From Microbulbifer guangxiensis (GTDB lineage: Bacteria; Pseudomonadota; Gammaproteobacteria; Pseudomonadales; Cellvibrionaceae): a DNA stretch of 64,000 nucleotides. The stretch lies in the NCBI RefSeq assembly GCF_021729075.1, contig NZ_JAJSAQ010000001.1, positions 381,997 through 445,996 of the forward strand, written 5' to 3'. The notes beneath the pieces were generated by a model, which searched no databases, had not been told where the DNA came from, and saw only the letters and a list, made by a program, of their open reading frames with translations. Positions 48,519 through 55,808 of this stretch are shown one piece after another (positions within the stretch are counted from its first letter, which is position 1; each line of letters starts with the position of its first letter). The translations under genes were made by a program, and so were the position numbers.

Positions 48519-49322
48519 TCAGCGGGGCAGTCCGTGCCTGGTATACACATCAAAGCGACCCGACTTGCCCTCCAGTGAGAGCGACGGCTTGCGCCCCGCC
48601 AGAAAGGGGGCAAGCCGTGGCCGCTTGACCACCGTGCGGTAGTAGCACGCAGCATAGGCCGGCTCCAGCAGTGCGTCGGCGTCTTCATCGCTACCCACCA
48701 ACTGGTGAAAAGCCACCATTTCTTTTTTAACCTTCGCACTCTTATCCCGTTGCGGAAACATCGGGTCCAGGTACACCACCGGGATCGATTCCGCTGGCTG
48801 TTCACCCAGCCATTCAGTTGCAGAGCGCCCGGAGTCATCGAGCGTCAGCCGTGCCGCAATCGGGGTCAGCTCTCCGTCAGTCTCGGCCGCCTCCCGCAGC
48901 CGGCGCAACCCGTCGTCGAGCAACGCCCTGACCACCGGATTGCGCTCCAACATGACAACCTCGCAGCCGAGTGATGCCAATACGAAGGCGTCACGCCCGA
49001 GCCCGGCGGTAGCATCAACGACCCGGGGATAAAATCCGCTGCGCACGCCCACGGCCTTGGCGATTTGCTGTCCCTTGCCGCCGCCGAACTTGCGACGGTG
49101 GGCAACGGCACCACCCACGAAATCCACCCAGACCGGGCCGGGCGCCTTGCGGCCCGTGGCGCAGAGCTGCAGGGCATCCCCGGCAAGCAGGACTTGGAGA
49201 AAATTCTCTACTTCGGTGGGCAACAAGACCCCCAGGTAGGGGAGGGAAAGCGCTGAGGCAAGGGATTGGGCAGACTCTGCACAACTTTCGTCAGCAGCGA
49301 CGACGGCCAGGACTTCACTCAC
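48519..49322 (-). CDS. rsmJ: 16S rRNA (guanine1516-N2)-methyltransferase RsmJ
   Basis: RsmJ adds a methyl group to N2 of G1516 in 16S rRNA. The 267-residue protein (E. coli 250) has the short amino-terminal domain with [18 protein letters not shown], the SAM-binding motif [20 protein letters not shown], and the signature [18 protein letters not shown] at the base-recognition site. The GTG start at 49322 matches the family amino terminus. It is convergent with sdaA and upstream of nothing obvious in the same direction. Confidence 0.94.
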   Translation of the reverse strand: MSEVLAVVAADESCAESAQSLASALSLPYLGVLLPTEVENFLQVLLAGDALQLCATGRKAPGPVWVDFVGGAVAHRRKFGGGKGQQIAKAVGVRSGFYPRVVDATAGLGRDAFVLASLGCEVVMLERNPVVRALLDDGLRRLREAAETDGELTPIAARLTLDDSGRSATEWLGEQPAESIPVVYLDPMFPQRDKSAKVKKEMVAFHQLVGSDEDADALLEPAYAACYYRTVVKRPRLAPFLAGRKPSLSLEGKSGRFDVYTRHGLPR

Positions 49323-49360
49323 GGCGTTCGGGGCTCTGGATTATTCGGTAGGCCCGGATG

Positions 49361-49729
49361 CTAACCCGGTGCAGCCAGCCACTCCAGCGCTTCCCGCCTC
49401 TCCCTGAGGGAAAAGGGCCGCGCTTCCGCACTGACAAAATGACTGACCAGCGCCGGCATCAGTCGCAGCAAAGAGTGATCCGACAGCACCGCCACTTTGT
49501 GGATGTGGCGATGGTGTTCCCGCACAAAGCGGAAGTGGGAGAGCAAGGCGCTGAAGTCTTCCCAACCCGAAAAGTCACTGCCGTTGATCAGCAACCCACT
49601 GAGAAGTTCTCGCTCCCGCAGCACAGGATCGACCTGCTCGGCGAGCAGGGAAAAGTCGGATGCCTGCAGAGGGCCGTGGGGTTCAACTTCCAGGATACCG
49701 TGATCCTGGTGCCAGCGATGCTCGATCAT
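49361..49729 (-). CDS. SpoIIAA-like / STAS-fold protein
   Basis: This 122-residue soluble protein matches the SpoIIAA-like group, a STAS-type fold that is often poorly characterised. Visible parts are an amino-terminal strand (IEHRWHQDHGILEVEPHG), a helix with DFSLLAEQVDPVL, and SGLLINGSDFSGWEDFSALLSHF followed by HKVAVLSDHSLL. No phosphorylatable serine typical of true anti-anti-sigma factors can be assigned. The start at 49729 was preferred because the frame upstream (13 codons) is encoded by a perfect hairpin. It may be read from the gene at 49814 by readthrough. Confidence 0.65.
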   Translation of the reverse strand: MIEHRWHQDHGILEVEPHGPLQASDFSLLAEQVDPVLRERELLSGLLINGSDFSGWEDFSALLSHFRFVREHHRHIHKVAVLSDHSLLRLMPALVSHFVSAEARPFSLRERREALEWLAAPG

Positions 49730-49740
49730 GAAAAGATAAT

Positions 49741-49773
49741 AGCCGGTGCCGCGCAGGGAGCGCGGCACCGGCT
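49741..49773 (-). terminator. Long perfect hairpin between two minus-strand genes
   Basis: A 13-bp perfect inverted repeat, AGCCGGTGCCGCG at 49741-49753 and CGCGGCACCGGCT at 49761-49773, surrounds a 7-base loop. On the minus strand it is followed by TATTATCTTTTC, a moderately T-rich tract. It should end the transcript of the gene at 49814-50281, just before the SpoIIAA-like gene. Confidence 0.7.
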
Positions 49774-49813
49774 GTCACCCAGGCTGCCGGGATACGGCAG
49801 CCCCGTGTCCGCC

Positions 49814-50281
49814 TCAGTTGCCCTGAGGCTCATCACCGGACTTGTTTTCGTCGCCGCGCAGCTTGTCCATAGCCCCCTTCGCGGCCTCCTCGGTCTCCTC
49901 GACTGCGCGCTCTGTGGCTTCACCGGCTTCCCTGAGCGCCTCACCGGTCTCCTCTGCAGCGCGGTCGATCGCCTCACCGGTTGCCTCGAGGGCCTCTTCG
50001 GCTTCCTGACCCACGCTCTTGTCCTGCGGAGTCATGTCCTGAGTGCCCGGTGGCACGGTATCCGGCTGGTCGGCGTCCGGTGGTGTGGTGGAGTCCGGAG
50101 TACCCATACCATCCGGCGGGGTATCCATGGTGTCACCCTGGGGACTTTCGTCCTGAATGGTTTCACCGGAAGGAGACTCCATCGAGTCATAAGCATCCCT
50201 GGCGGTGTCATCGCCGCCGCGAGACATGAAATAGCCGATTATCAGCAGCAAAATTATCAAAGGAAGCAGTAGTTTTCTCAT
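49814..50281 (-). CDS. Membrane-anchored protein with amphipathic 11-residue-type repeats
   Basis: The 155-residue protein begins MRKLLLPLIILLLIIGYFMS, one membrane segment or uncleaved signal. A linker rich in Asp, Ser, Pro and Thr (about 22-90) follows. From about 92 the C-terminal part consists of near-repeats of Glu, Ala, Gly and Thr in an amphipathic helical pattern (EEALEATGEAIDRAAEETGEA, shortened here). This pattern resembles LEA or apolipoprotein-like helices and YtxH-type stress proteins. It may sit at the membrane surface in the envelope. The ATG at 50281 has AAGGTGGG upstream. Function unknown. Confidence 0.65.
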   Translation of the reverse strand: MRKLLLPLIILLLIIGYFMSRGGDDTARDAYDSMESPSGETIQDESPQGDTMDTPPDGMGTPDSTTPPDADQPDTVPPGTQDMTPQDKSVGQEAEEALEATGEAIDRAAEETGEALREAGEATERAVEETEEAAKGAMDKLRGDENKSGDEPQGN

Positions 50282-50588
50282 AAACCCACCTTGTGACCCC
50301 TGGCTGTTGCGTGATCGCGACACTGGAGACCGTCATGTGGCGGCTGCCCTTCAGCCGGTTCCAGACCAATGGCGCGGGAGCAGTTCGACACTCAAAACGC
50401 AGTGGAAGAAGCTCACGCCAATATTGATAAGAATAACCCGGCATTCTCTTTCTTCAAGGAACAATGTTCCAACAGGAAAGTTTGGATTGCTGTAAGCGTT
50501 CTAGTGCTTATTCGGATGGGTTTTAACGGGGGCGCGCGGGCCAGTGCTCAGGGCCCACGCAGCGCAAGTGGATGGGGTGCTCTTGGGG
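50282..50588. other. Gene-poor intergenic stretch
   Basis: This 307-base region lies upstream of the repeat protein gene and downstream of the exported 154-residue protein gene on the same strand. I found no convincing open frame: small frames on both strands lack ribosome-binding sites and coding character. It should contain the promoter of the downstream gene. Confidence 0.5.
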
Positions 50589-51053
50589 TCAGCCCTGTCT
50601 GGCAATCTGATCCAGTTGGGCCAGCAGCCCGGCAGCCTCGGTCTCTGGCACCGCGGCCTCACAACTGTCGAGCTGGAGGCGTCCGTACGTGTCCGGTGCC
50701 GCAAAGATGATGTAATGCTCTCCCTCGCGCAGCTTGGTCTGGCAAGCCTCCAGCCCAAGACGGAAAGCCAGCAGCTGTGTCGCCTCCCCCTTCCAGAGAC
50801 GTCGTGAGACTGCCGAATAGACATAGCCACGAACCGCAACCATGCCGGGCTCGGAGAGAGCGTTGTCCACATCGCGGTGAATGCCGGAGATCTGGACCCG
50901 GGCCACCAGGGAGGCCTGCTGGTAACGGCTCTCCAGACCCTCGCCTGGCAATGCCTGCCCGCCCTGCTCACTCGCGGCGAAAACCGGGGAAAGCCATAGC
51001 AGCGGGATCGCCGCCAGTGCCGCATGCAGCCACTGATGTATTTGAAAATTCAT
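50589..51053 (-). CDS. Exported protein of unknown function
   Basis: The 154-residue protein has a signal peptide (MNFQIHQWLHAALAAIPLLWLS, cleavage near VFA-ASEQ). The mature domain has a beta-rich core: ASLVARVQISGIHRD, VAVRGYVYSAVSRRLWKG and LREGEHYIIFAAPDTYG, with two cysteines (in EACQT and DSCEA) that may form a disulfide. It resembles small periplasmic proteins of no known function; I do not recognise a family. The ATG at 51053 has GGGGAG upstream. It follows the OmpA-like gene on the same strand with a terminator between them, so it is likely transcribed separately. Confidence 0.7.
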   Translation of the reverse strand: MNFQIHQWLHAALAAIPLLWLSPVFAASEQGGQALPGEGLESRYQQASLVARVQISGIHRDVDNALSEPGMVAVRGYVYSAVSRRLWKGEATQLLAFRLGLEACQTKLREGEHYIIFAAPDTYGRLQLDSCEAAVPETEAAGLLAQLDQIARQG

Positions 51054-51144
51054 TGCCAACTCCCCTCTTCCTTTTACGGGGTTTCCCTCACTGGGCATTG
51101 CCCGGTCGGGCACCACATCGGGCCCACCCGCGACACAGATACAA

Positions 51145-51168
51145 CAAAGGGCACCGAGGTGCCCTTTG
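51145..51168 (-). terminator. Hairpin after the OmpA-like gene
   Basis: CAAAGGGCACC at 51145-51155 pairs perfectly with GGTGCCCTTTG at 51158-51168 around a two-base gap. On the minus strand it follows the OmpA-like stop (51210) and leads into TTGTATCTG. It is a good terminator candidate for that gene. Confidence 0.75.
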
Positions 51169-51209
51169 CCAAGTCACAAGACAACGGGTCCTGCCCGTTT
51201 TGTCTCATA

Positions 51210-51860
51210 TTACTTGAGCGGCAGCAACTCCAGTTCCACGCGGCGGTTGGCCTGGCGGCCAGCGTCACTGTCATTGCTCGCCAGCGGGTACCGCTCGCCG
51301 TAACCGACGGCCTGAACACGACCGCTGGCAACGCCGCGACCGGTAAAGAAGTTGGCCACGGAGTTGGCGCGACGCTCGCTCAGGGTCTGGTTGTAGACAT
51401 CAGAACCCGTGCTGTCTGTATGGCCGCTTACACGAATCGCGGTCTGGTCGAACTCCTTGAGCACGATCACCACAGAGTCCAGTGTGTCGTAAAAGTCAGT
51501 GCGGATATCGGCACGGTCAGTGGCAAAGGTAATGTTGCCAGGCATGATCAGGCGGATGTTGTCGCCCTCGCGCTGGACTCGCACACCGGTACCTTCCAGG
51601 CGCTGGCGCAGGGCCATCTCCTGGCGGTCCATGTAGTAGCCGATTCCGCCGCCGATGGCTGCACCGCCCACGGCACCGGTAATGGCACCTTTCTTGCGGT
51701 CCTTGTCACTGGCGGTAGCCGCACCGATGATGGCTCCCGCAACAGCACCGGCACCTGCCCCTTTTGCGGCATTGCTGGTCTTGCTCTCGCCGGTGTACGG
51801 ATCGAGGGTGCTACAACCGACCAGTGAGCCCAGTGCGAGAATTGCTACCCATTTTTTCAT
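51210..51860 (-). CDS. OmpA-family outer membrane lipoprotein (YiaD-like)
   Basis: The 216-residue protein has a lipobox signal (LVG-C16). A glycine-zipper region at about 32-76 (GAGAGAVAGAIIGAATAS) probably inserts in or packs against the membrane, and a C-terminal OmpA domain (from about 100) binds peptidoglycan, with SGHTDSTGSDVYNQTLSERRA typical. It would tether the outer membrane to the cell wall, as E. coli YiaD does. The ATG has AGGAG eight bases upstream. A hairpin terminator follows. Confidence 0.9.
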   Translation of the reverse strand: MKKWVAILALGSLVGCSTLDPYTGESKTSNAAKGAGAGAVAGAIIGAATASDKDRKKGAITGAVGGAAIGGGIGYYMDRQEMALRQRLEGTGVRVQREGDNIRLIMPGNITFATDRADIRTDFYDTLDSVVIVLKEFDQTAIRVSGHTDSTGSDVYNQTLSERRANSVANFFTGRGVASGRVQAVGYGERYPLASNDSDAGRQANRRVELELLPLK

Positions 51861-52468
51861 GTAAGGTTCTCCTAACGCTTATTTGGATGAACGGGTCTCG
51901 TTCAGGGAGATGCTTGCCCCGAAAGATGCCGGAAGTATCCCGGTTTCACCTGACTCGAAGCTGAATCGCCCCCCCGATTCAGGGGAGGAAGCCTAGGCGG
52001 AAAGCGAATATTCGTCTAGCGCCCAGTGCGCAAAATCCTGTTTATCTCACTCATTGGAATCAGACGAGGCGAAAACGCGGCCAGGGCCACGAGGGTACTC
52101 TCTTTCCACAACTTCTGTGGATAACTCTGTGCAAGAATCGGGAAAAGGCGATGCCAGACGGCGCGATTCCTGATTCCCAGCAGTTTGCGCAATTTTTAGT
52201 CGTGAACAGTTTTTCCTTAGAAAACAGTAAGTTATGGAATTTCCACGGCATTGCGTACCAATTATTAAGCCACCGCAAGGTACCGCCTCAACAGGCGAAT
52301 CTCATGTGGAAAAGATTTTGTCAACTCTTGACTTGGGAAGGAGATGGAAATTTTTAAGAATAATTTGATCTTGCCATGACAATTTCAAATAACGGAAACG
52401 CATTACTGGACGGCAGTACAACTCACTGCCCTCAATAAGGACATCCGTGCCTCCCCGGCCAGGCCGCC
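51861..52468. other. AT-rich gene-poor region between OmpA-like gene and slyX
   Basis: About 600 bases contain no gene I can support. The first part holds the OmpA-like promoter on the minus strand. From about 52100 to 52420 the composition is clearly richer in A and T than elsewhere in the window. It contains a cluster of DnaA-box-like 9-mers and ends in a plus-strand terminator-like hairpin. An open frame at 52151-52357 (68 codons, plus strand) uses TTA leucine codons repeatedly, unlike the neighbours, and has AAAAGG only two bases before ATG. I do not call it a gene. A small RNA or replication-linked site is possible. Confidence 0.5.
52102..52136. promoter_or_regulatory. Cluster of DnaA-box-like 9-mers
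   Basis: Three 9-base sequences lie within 35 bases: CTTTCCACA at 52102 (one mismatch to TTWTNCACA), TGTGGATAA at 52116 (a perfect box, reverse strand) and TGTGCAAGA at 52128 (one mismatch, reverse strand). A fourth, TGTGGAAAA at 52305-52313 (reverse strand), also matches the relaxed consensus. The neighbouring sequence is AT-rich. This may be a DnaA-binding site; the usual dnaA/dnaN or gidA neighbours of an origin are absent. Confidence 0.4.
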
Positions 52469-52491
52469 TCAGTAATGAGGCGGCTTTTCTT
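52463..52491 (+). terminator. Plus-strand terminator overlapping the slyX end
   Basis: GCCGCCTCA at 52463-52471 pairs with TGAGGCGGC at 52476-52484 around GTAA and is followed by TTTTCTT. This is a canonical intrinsic terminator on the plus strand. Its left arm runs from 6 bases before the slyX stop. It implies a plus-strand transcript from the AT-rich region; the minus strand has no T-tract here. Confidence 0.6.
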
Positions 52492-52696
52492 CCCCCGGTT
52501 TCTGACCACCCTGTACCTCATAGGAGAGATCCTGGTACTTGTCCCCCAACTCCTTCAGTCGCCCGACCAACCAGCGGATGCTGGTGTCCTGCTTGGCGAT
52601 GACATCGTTGAGCTGGGCCAGGGTATCCTCCTGGAATGCCAGCCGGGTTTCGAGCTCTTCCACGCGCCGCTTGAGGTCGTCGATTTCTGCACTCAT
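52469..52696 (-). CDS. slyX: SlyX family protein
   Basis: This 75-residue protein is a coiled-coil SlyX homologue. The amino-terminal heptad repeats (IDDLKRRVEELETRLAFQEDT) and the conserved C-terminal KPPHY tail are typical. Its function is poorly known; in E. coli it was found near slyD by location, and no biochemical role is settled. The ATG follows the stop of the serine hydrolase with no intervening base (TAA then ATG), so the two genes are translationally coupled here. Confidence 0.9.
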   Translation of the reverse strand: MSAEIDDLKRRVEELETRLAFQEDTLAQLNDVIAKQDTSIRWLVGRLKELGDKYQDLSYEVQGGQKPGEEKPPHY

Positions 52697-53842
52697 TTAG
52701 AGCATCCCGTAGAGTTGTTCCAACAAGCCGACGGCGCGTCGATCCATGAACAGGCTCTGGCCGAGTCGCGTAGTCACGTAACCAAAGCCGACTTCTCGCT
52801 CTGGATCGGCAAATCCAACACTGCCGCCAGCGCCGGGGTGACCGAAGCCGCGGGGACCGCCGAAGCGAAGATCAGCTGCTGCGCCACTGCGGATAAAGCC
52901 GCAACCGAAGCTCACCTCGGCCTGGAGCACCGCGTCGTGGCCATGACTCTGCTCACTGGTGGCCTCCTCGATCAGCTCTCGCGGCAGGATGCTGGCATCC
53001 TCACGCGCCAGCTCGCCATAGACCGCTGCCAGGTCCAGGGCGCTGAAGTGCCCATTGGCGGCAGGGATCACGGCCTCCCGCCACTCCCGGCTGTTGGTGC
53101 CCATCACCAGGCTTACCGGATTGCTGAATGCCATGGCAACCGCGCTGGAACGATCGGCCTTGATCGCCCGGCTGATGGCATTTTCCCGCAACTCCGGCAA
53201 TGGTTTTTTCAGCGGAGCGACATCGGCAATTCGGGCTGATTGGTGGCCCACCGCCCCGAATCCGCCATGCAATCCCAGCGGATCCGCCAGGAACTGATGG
53301 TAGAGATCTCCGATGGAGGTGGAGGTCGCACGCTCCAGCAAACCGCCGACAGTCCACCCATACAGGAACGGCGCATAACCCTGCCGGCTACCCGGGGCCC
53401 ACCAGGGTTCACTGGCGGCCACCTGGACACAGGCCGCGTCCCAGTCGTAAATCAGCTCATCGGCGACCTTATCCTGAAAAGCCACCACCCCGGCGCGGTG
53501 GCTCAGCAGCTGCCGCAGTGTCACCTGCCCCTTGCCGCCCTGCGCGAACTCCGGCCAGTAATCGGCCACTGGCCGATCCAGCTCCAGCTTGCCCTCGGCC
53601 ACTTGCTGCAGGGCCAACAGGGCGAGCACGCCCTTGGAGGAAGAAAACACGTTGGCTATGGTGTCTTCGGTATACGGAGTCCTGTCCTGGCGGTCGGCAC
53701 TGCCGGCCCAGAGCGAGATGATGGTCTCACCGTACTGCCGCACGGCCAGCGCAGCGCCGGTATCGCCCCGCTCGCGAAAATTATCGGCAAATGCCCGGTA
53801 AATGGACTCAAAACCCGGGGCACAGTAACCAGAGACTTCCAT
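52697..53842 (-). CDS. Serine hydrolase of the beta-lactamase / EstB class
   Basis: The 381-residue protein has a class C beta-lactamase fold. The nucleophile motif SSSK (S-x-x-K) is in VFSSSKGVLALLAL, at about residue 70. The second motif Tyr lies in GYAPFLYGWTVGG, and the HPGAGGSVGFAD block occupies the KTG-like position. These features fit EstB-type esterases rather than true beta-lactamases. No signal peptide is visible, so it is likely cytoplasmic. The ATG at 53842 was chosen; a TTG six codons upstream is possible. Substrate unknown. It is coupled to slyX downstream. Confidence 0.85.
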   Translation of the reverse strand: MEVSGYCAPGFESIYRAFADNFRERGDTGAALAVRQYGETIISLWAGSADRQDRTPYTEDTIANVFSSSKGVLALLALQQVAEGKLELDRPVADYWPEFAQGGKGQVTLRQLLSHRAGVVAFQDKVADELIYDWDAACVQVAASEPWWAPGSRQGYAPFLYGWTVGGLLERATSTSIGDLYHQFLADPLGLHGGFGAVGHQSARIADVAPLKKPLPELRENAISRAIKADRSSAVAMAFSNPVSLVMGTNSREWREAVIPAANGHFSALDLAAVYGELAREDASILPRELIEEATSEQSHGHDAVLQAEVSFGCGFIRSGAAADLRFGGPRGFGHPGAGGSVGFADPEREVGFGYVTTRLGQSLFMDRRAVGLLEQLYGML

Positions 53843-53939
53843 TGATTCGTTCCACCGCAAAATTGGGCCGCAAGGGTAATTTCTTCACTCCATCAGCGCA
53901 AATGGTTAGCATCACGCCTCAATTATAAGGAGAGAGAAC

Positions 53940-54404
53940 ATGCGTGAACGGCCAGCCATCCAGGACCAGATTCCAGACAACCACTGCTATGGTTGCGGAC
54001 CGGAAAACGATCGCGGGCTGCAGATCAAGAGTTACTGGACCGGCGAAGACGAGAGCATCTGTGAATTCAGCCCGGCCCCACACCACTGCGCGGGGCCGAC
54101 CCAGTATCTGAACGGCGGCATCATTGCCACGGTGATGGACTGCCATACCATCTGTACCGCCATAGCAGACGGCTATCGGCAGGCTGGCCGGGAAACCGGG
54201 ACCGGGGACAAGATCTGGTATGCGACCGGCAGACTGGATGTGCAGTACCGGGCCCCGGCAAGCATCGACGAACCGGTGGAGCTGACCGCGAAGATCCTCG
54301 AGCGAAGCGAGCGCAAGACCCGTCTGAGCTGTGAATTGAAAAGCGGAGGGCAGGTTTGCGCCACAGCTGATGTGATTGCTGTTCGGGTGCCCGATAACTG
54401 GTAG
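53940..54404 (+). CDS. PaaI-family hotdog thioesterase
   Basis: The 154-residue protein has a hotdog fold with the central helix motif QYLNGGIIATVMDCHT. The conserved Asn-Gly-Gly and Asp at the acyl-CoA thioesterase active site are present. It probably hydrolyses an acyl-CoA, with the acyl group undefined. The short amino terminus has a C-x-x-C (CYGCG) that some family members share. The ATG is preceded by AAGGAGAG, a strong ribosome-binding site. It is divergent from the serine hydrolase and converges on the K+ channel gene. Confidence 0.87.
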   Translation: MRERPAIQDQIPDNHCYGCGPENDRGLQIKSYWTGEDESICEFSPAPHHCAGPTQYLNGGIIATVMDCHTICTAIADGYRQAGRETGTGDKIWYATGRLDVQYRAPASIDEPVELTAKILERSERKTRLSCELKSGGQVCATADVIAVRVPDNW

Positions 54405-54420
54405 TGCCGGCTGCGGTTAT

Positions 54421-55272
54421 TCAGCCACCCCGGCTCCACTCGTCCTCATCGAGCGCCTCCACTTCCGCGAGCTTGTAGCCACAGAACTTGCAATACTCGG
54501 CATCCATATCGTGGCCGGCACGACTGCAGTTGTCACAGCGGCTCAGGCTGCGCTCACGCCCGAGCTCGGAAGCGAGCTCAGCGGTAACGATGCCGGTGGG
54601 CACAGCAATGATGGAGTAACCGATCAGCATGGTCAGCGATGCAATCGCCTGGCCCAGGGTCGTGTGAGGGCTGATATCGCCATAACCGACCGTGGTGACG
54701 GTGACGATTGCCCAGTAGATACTCTTGGGGATGCTGGTAAAGCCGTTACCCGGTCCCTCCACCACGAACATGAGTGCACCGAACAGGGTGGCTATCACCA
54801 ACATGCCGGAATAGAAAACCAGGATCTTTCGGCGCGACTGCCACAGGGCCCGCATCAGCAGGTTGGCATCACGCAGGTAGCGCACCAGCTTCAGTACCCG
54901 GAAGATGCGCAACACACGCAGCAGGCGGATCACCAGCAGGTAGCCCGCCCCGGCGAAGACCAGCGCCAGGTAACTGGGCAGGATCGCCAGCAGGTCCACT
55001 ATGCCGTAGAAACTGGAAATATAACGCCGGCGGTCCACCGCGCAGTAGATGCGGAGAAAATACTCCACCGTGAACAGCGCTGTAAAAACCCACTCGAGGA
55101 TGAAAAGCTCTTGGCCGTAGCGCGCCTCGATACTTTTGACGGAGACCAGCAACACCAACAGCACACTGATCAGAATGGCCCAGATCAGGAAAACATCGAA
55201 ATTCTTTCCCGCGGGAGTATCCGTCCCGAATATCACCTCATTGAGCCATTTGCGCTTGCCGGTCAGAGCCAT
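54421..55272 (-). CDS. Voltage-gated K+ channel with C-terminal zinc ribbon
   Basis: The 283-residue protein has six membrane segments. The S4 voltage sensor carries regularly spaced arginines (RLLRVLRIFRVLKLVRYLR, about 116-134). The pore loop holds the selectivity filter TTVGYGD at 193-199, and S6 follows (LIGYSIIAVPTGIVT). These mark a Kv-type channel for K+ efflux or membrane-potential control. The cytoplasmic tail has CDNC (246-249) and CKFC (261-264), a rubredoxin-like zinc-ribbon knuckle, unusual in such a short channel. The ATG at 55272 has GGAGGG four bases upstream. Confidence 0.88.
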   Translation of the reverse strand: MALTGKRKWLNEVIFGTDTPAGKNFDVFLIWAILISVLLVLLVSVKSIEARYGQELFILEWVFTALFTVEYFLRIYCAVDRRRYISSFYGIVDLLAILPSYLALVFAGAGYLLVIRLLRVLRIFRVLKLVRYLRDANLLMRALWQSRRKILVFYSGMLVIATLFGALMFVVEGPGNGFTSIPKSIYWAIVTVTTVGYGDISPHTTLGQAIASLTMLIGYSIIAVPTGIVTAELASELGRERSLSRCDNCSRAGHDMDAEYCKFCGYKLAEVEALDEDEWSRGG

Positions 55273-55450
55273 AGTCCCTCCTGGAAAGGTGCACTATAGC
55301 GCTCTACTCGACCGGCCGCCAGAATCGTGGCTGCCGGGTCAGGCCGGGGCTTGCCGCGGCTCGACAGCACCGCAAGCAGGACGTACCATCCCCGCCAACC
55401 TGAGCAGGGCCGCAGGGCTCTGAAAGAGCGCCAAGAACAGAAGTTTTGAC

Positions 55451-55780
55451 ATGAGCAAGGACAAAAACAGCCGACTGGTTTATTCCACCGACCGGGGTCG
55501 GATCAAAGAGGAGGCTGAACCAGAGCGTCGCCCGCAAGGCGATGGCGTCGTGCGCATACAACGCGAGACCAAGGGTCGCAAGGGTAAAGGCGTCACCTGT
55601 GTACGGGGTCTACCCGGCACGGATGGCGAGCTGAAAATTTTGCTGGCAGAGCTGAAGAAGCGCTGCGGCTGTGGCGGTGCCCTGAAGGACGGCGTCATCG
55701 AAATACAGGGTGACAAGCAGTCTGAAGTGCTGGCGCTTCTCGAGGGCAAGGGATTCAAGGTCAAGCTGGCCGGCGGCTGA
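55451..55780 (+). CDS. yciH: SUI1/eIF1-family protein YciH
   Basis: The 109-residue protein has a SUI1 domain (about 35-108): VRIQRETKGRKGKGVTCVRGL, LKKRCGCGGALKDGVIEIQGD and a C-terminal basic GFKVKLAGG tail. It is the bacterial counterpart of eukaryotic initiation factor eIF1 and may influence start-codon fidelity or expression of some mRNAs. In E. coli it is linked to translational stress. It stands alone, divergent from the K+ channel and convergent on the large M48-like gene. Confidence 0.92.
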   Translation: MSKDKNSRLVYSTDRGRIKEEAEPERRPQGDGVVRIQRETKGRKGKGVTCVRGLPGTDGELKILLAELKKRCGCGGALKDGVIEIQGDKQSEVLALLEGKGFKVKLAGG

Positions 55781-55808
55781 AGAAACCGCCGCCAGCCGCC
55801 CCGCAGCA

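Noticed and set aside
51210-51860. Palindromic or phase-variable control of the OmpA-like gene
   Set aside because: Only a standard ribosome-binding site and a terminator were seen. No inverted repeats near the start suggest a switch.
52151-52357. 68-codon open frame on the plus strand in the AT-rich region
   Set aside because: Codon use is unlike its neighbours, the AAAAGG is only two bases from the ATG and no family resemblance was seen. It is mentioned only as a possible remnant or transcript.
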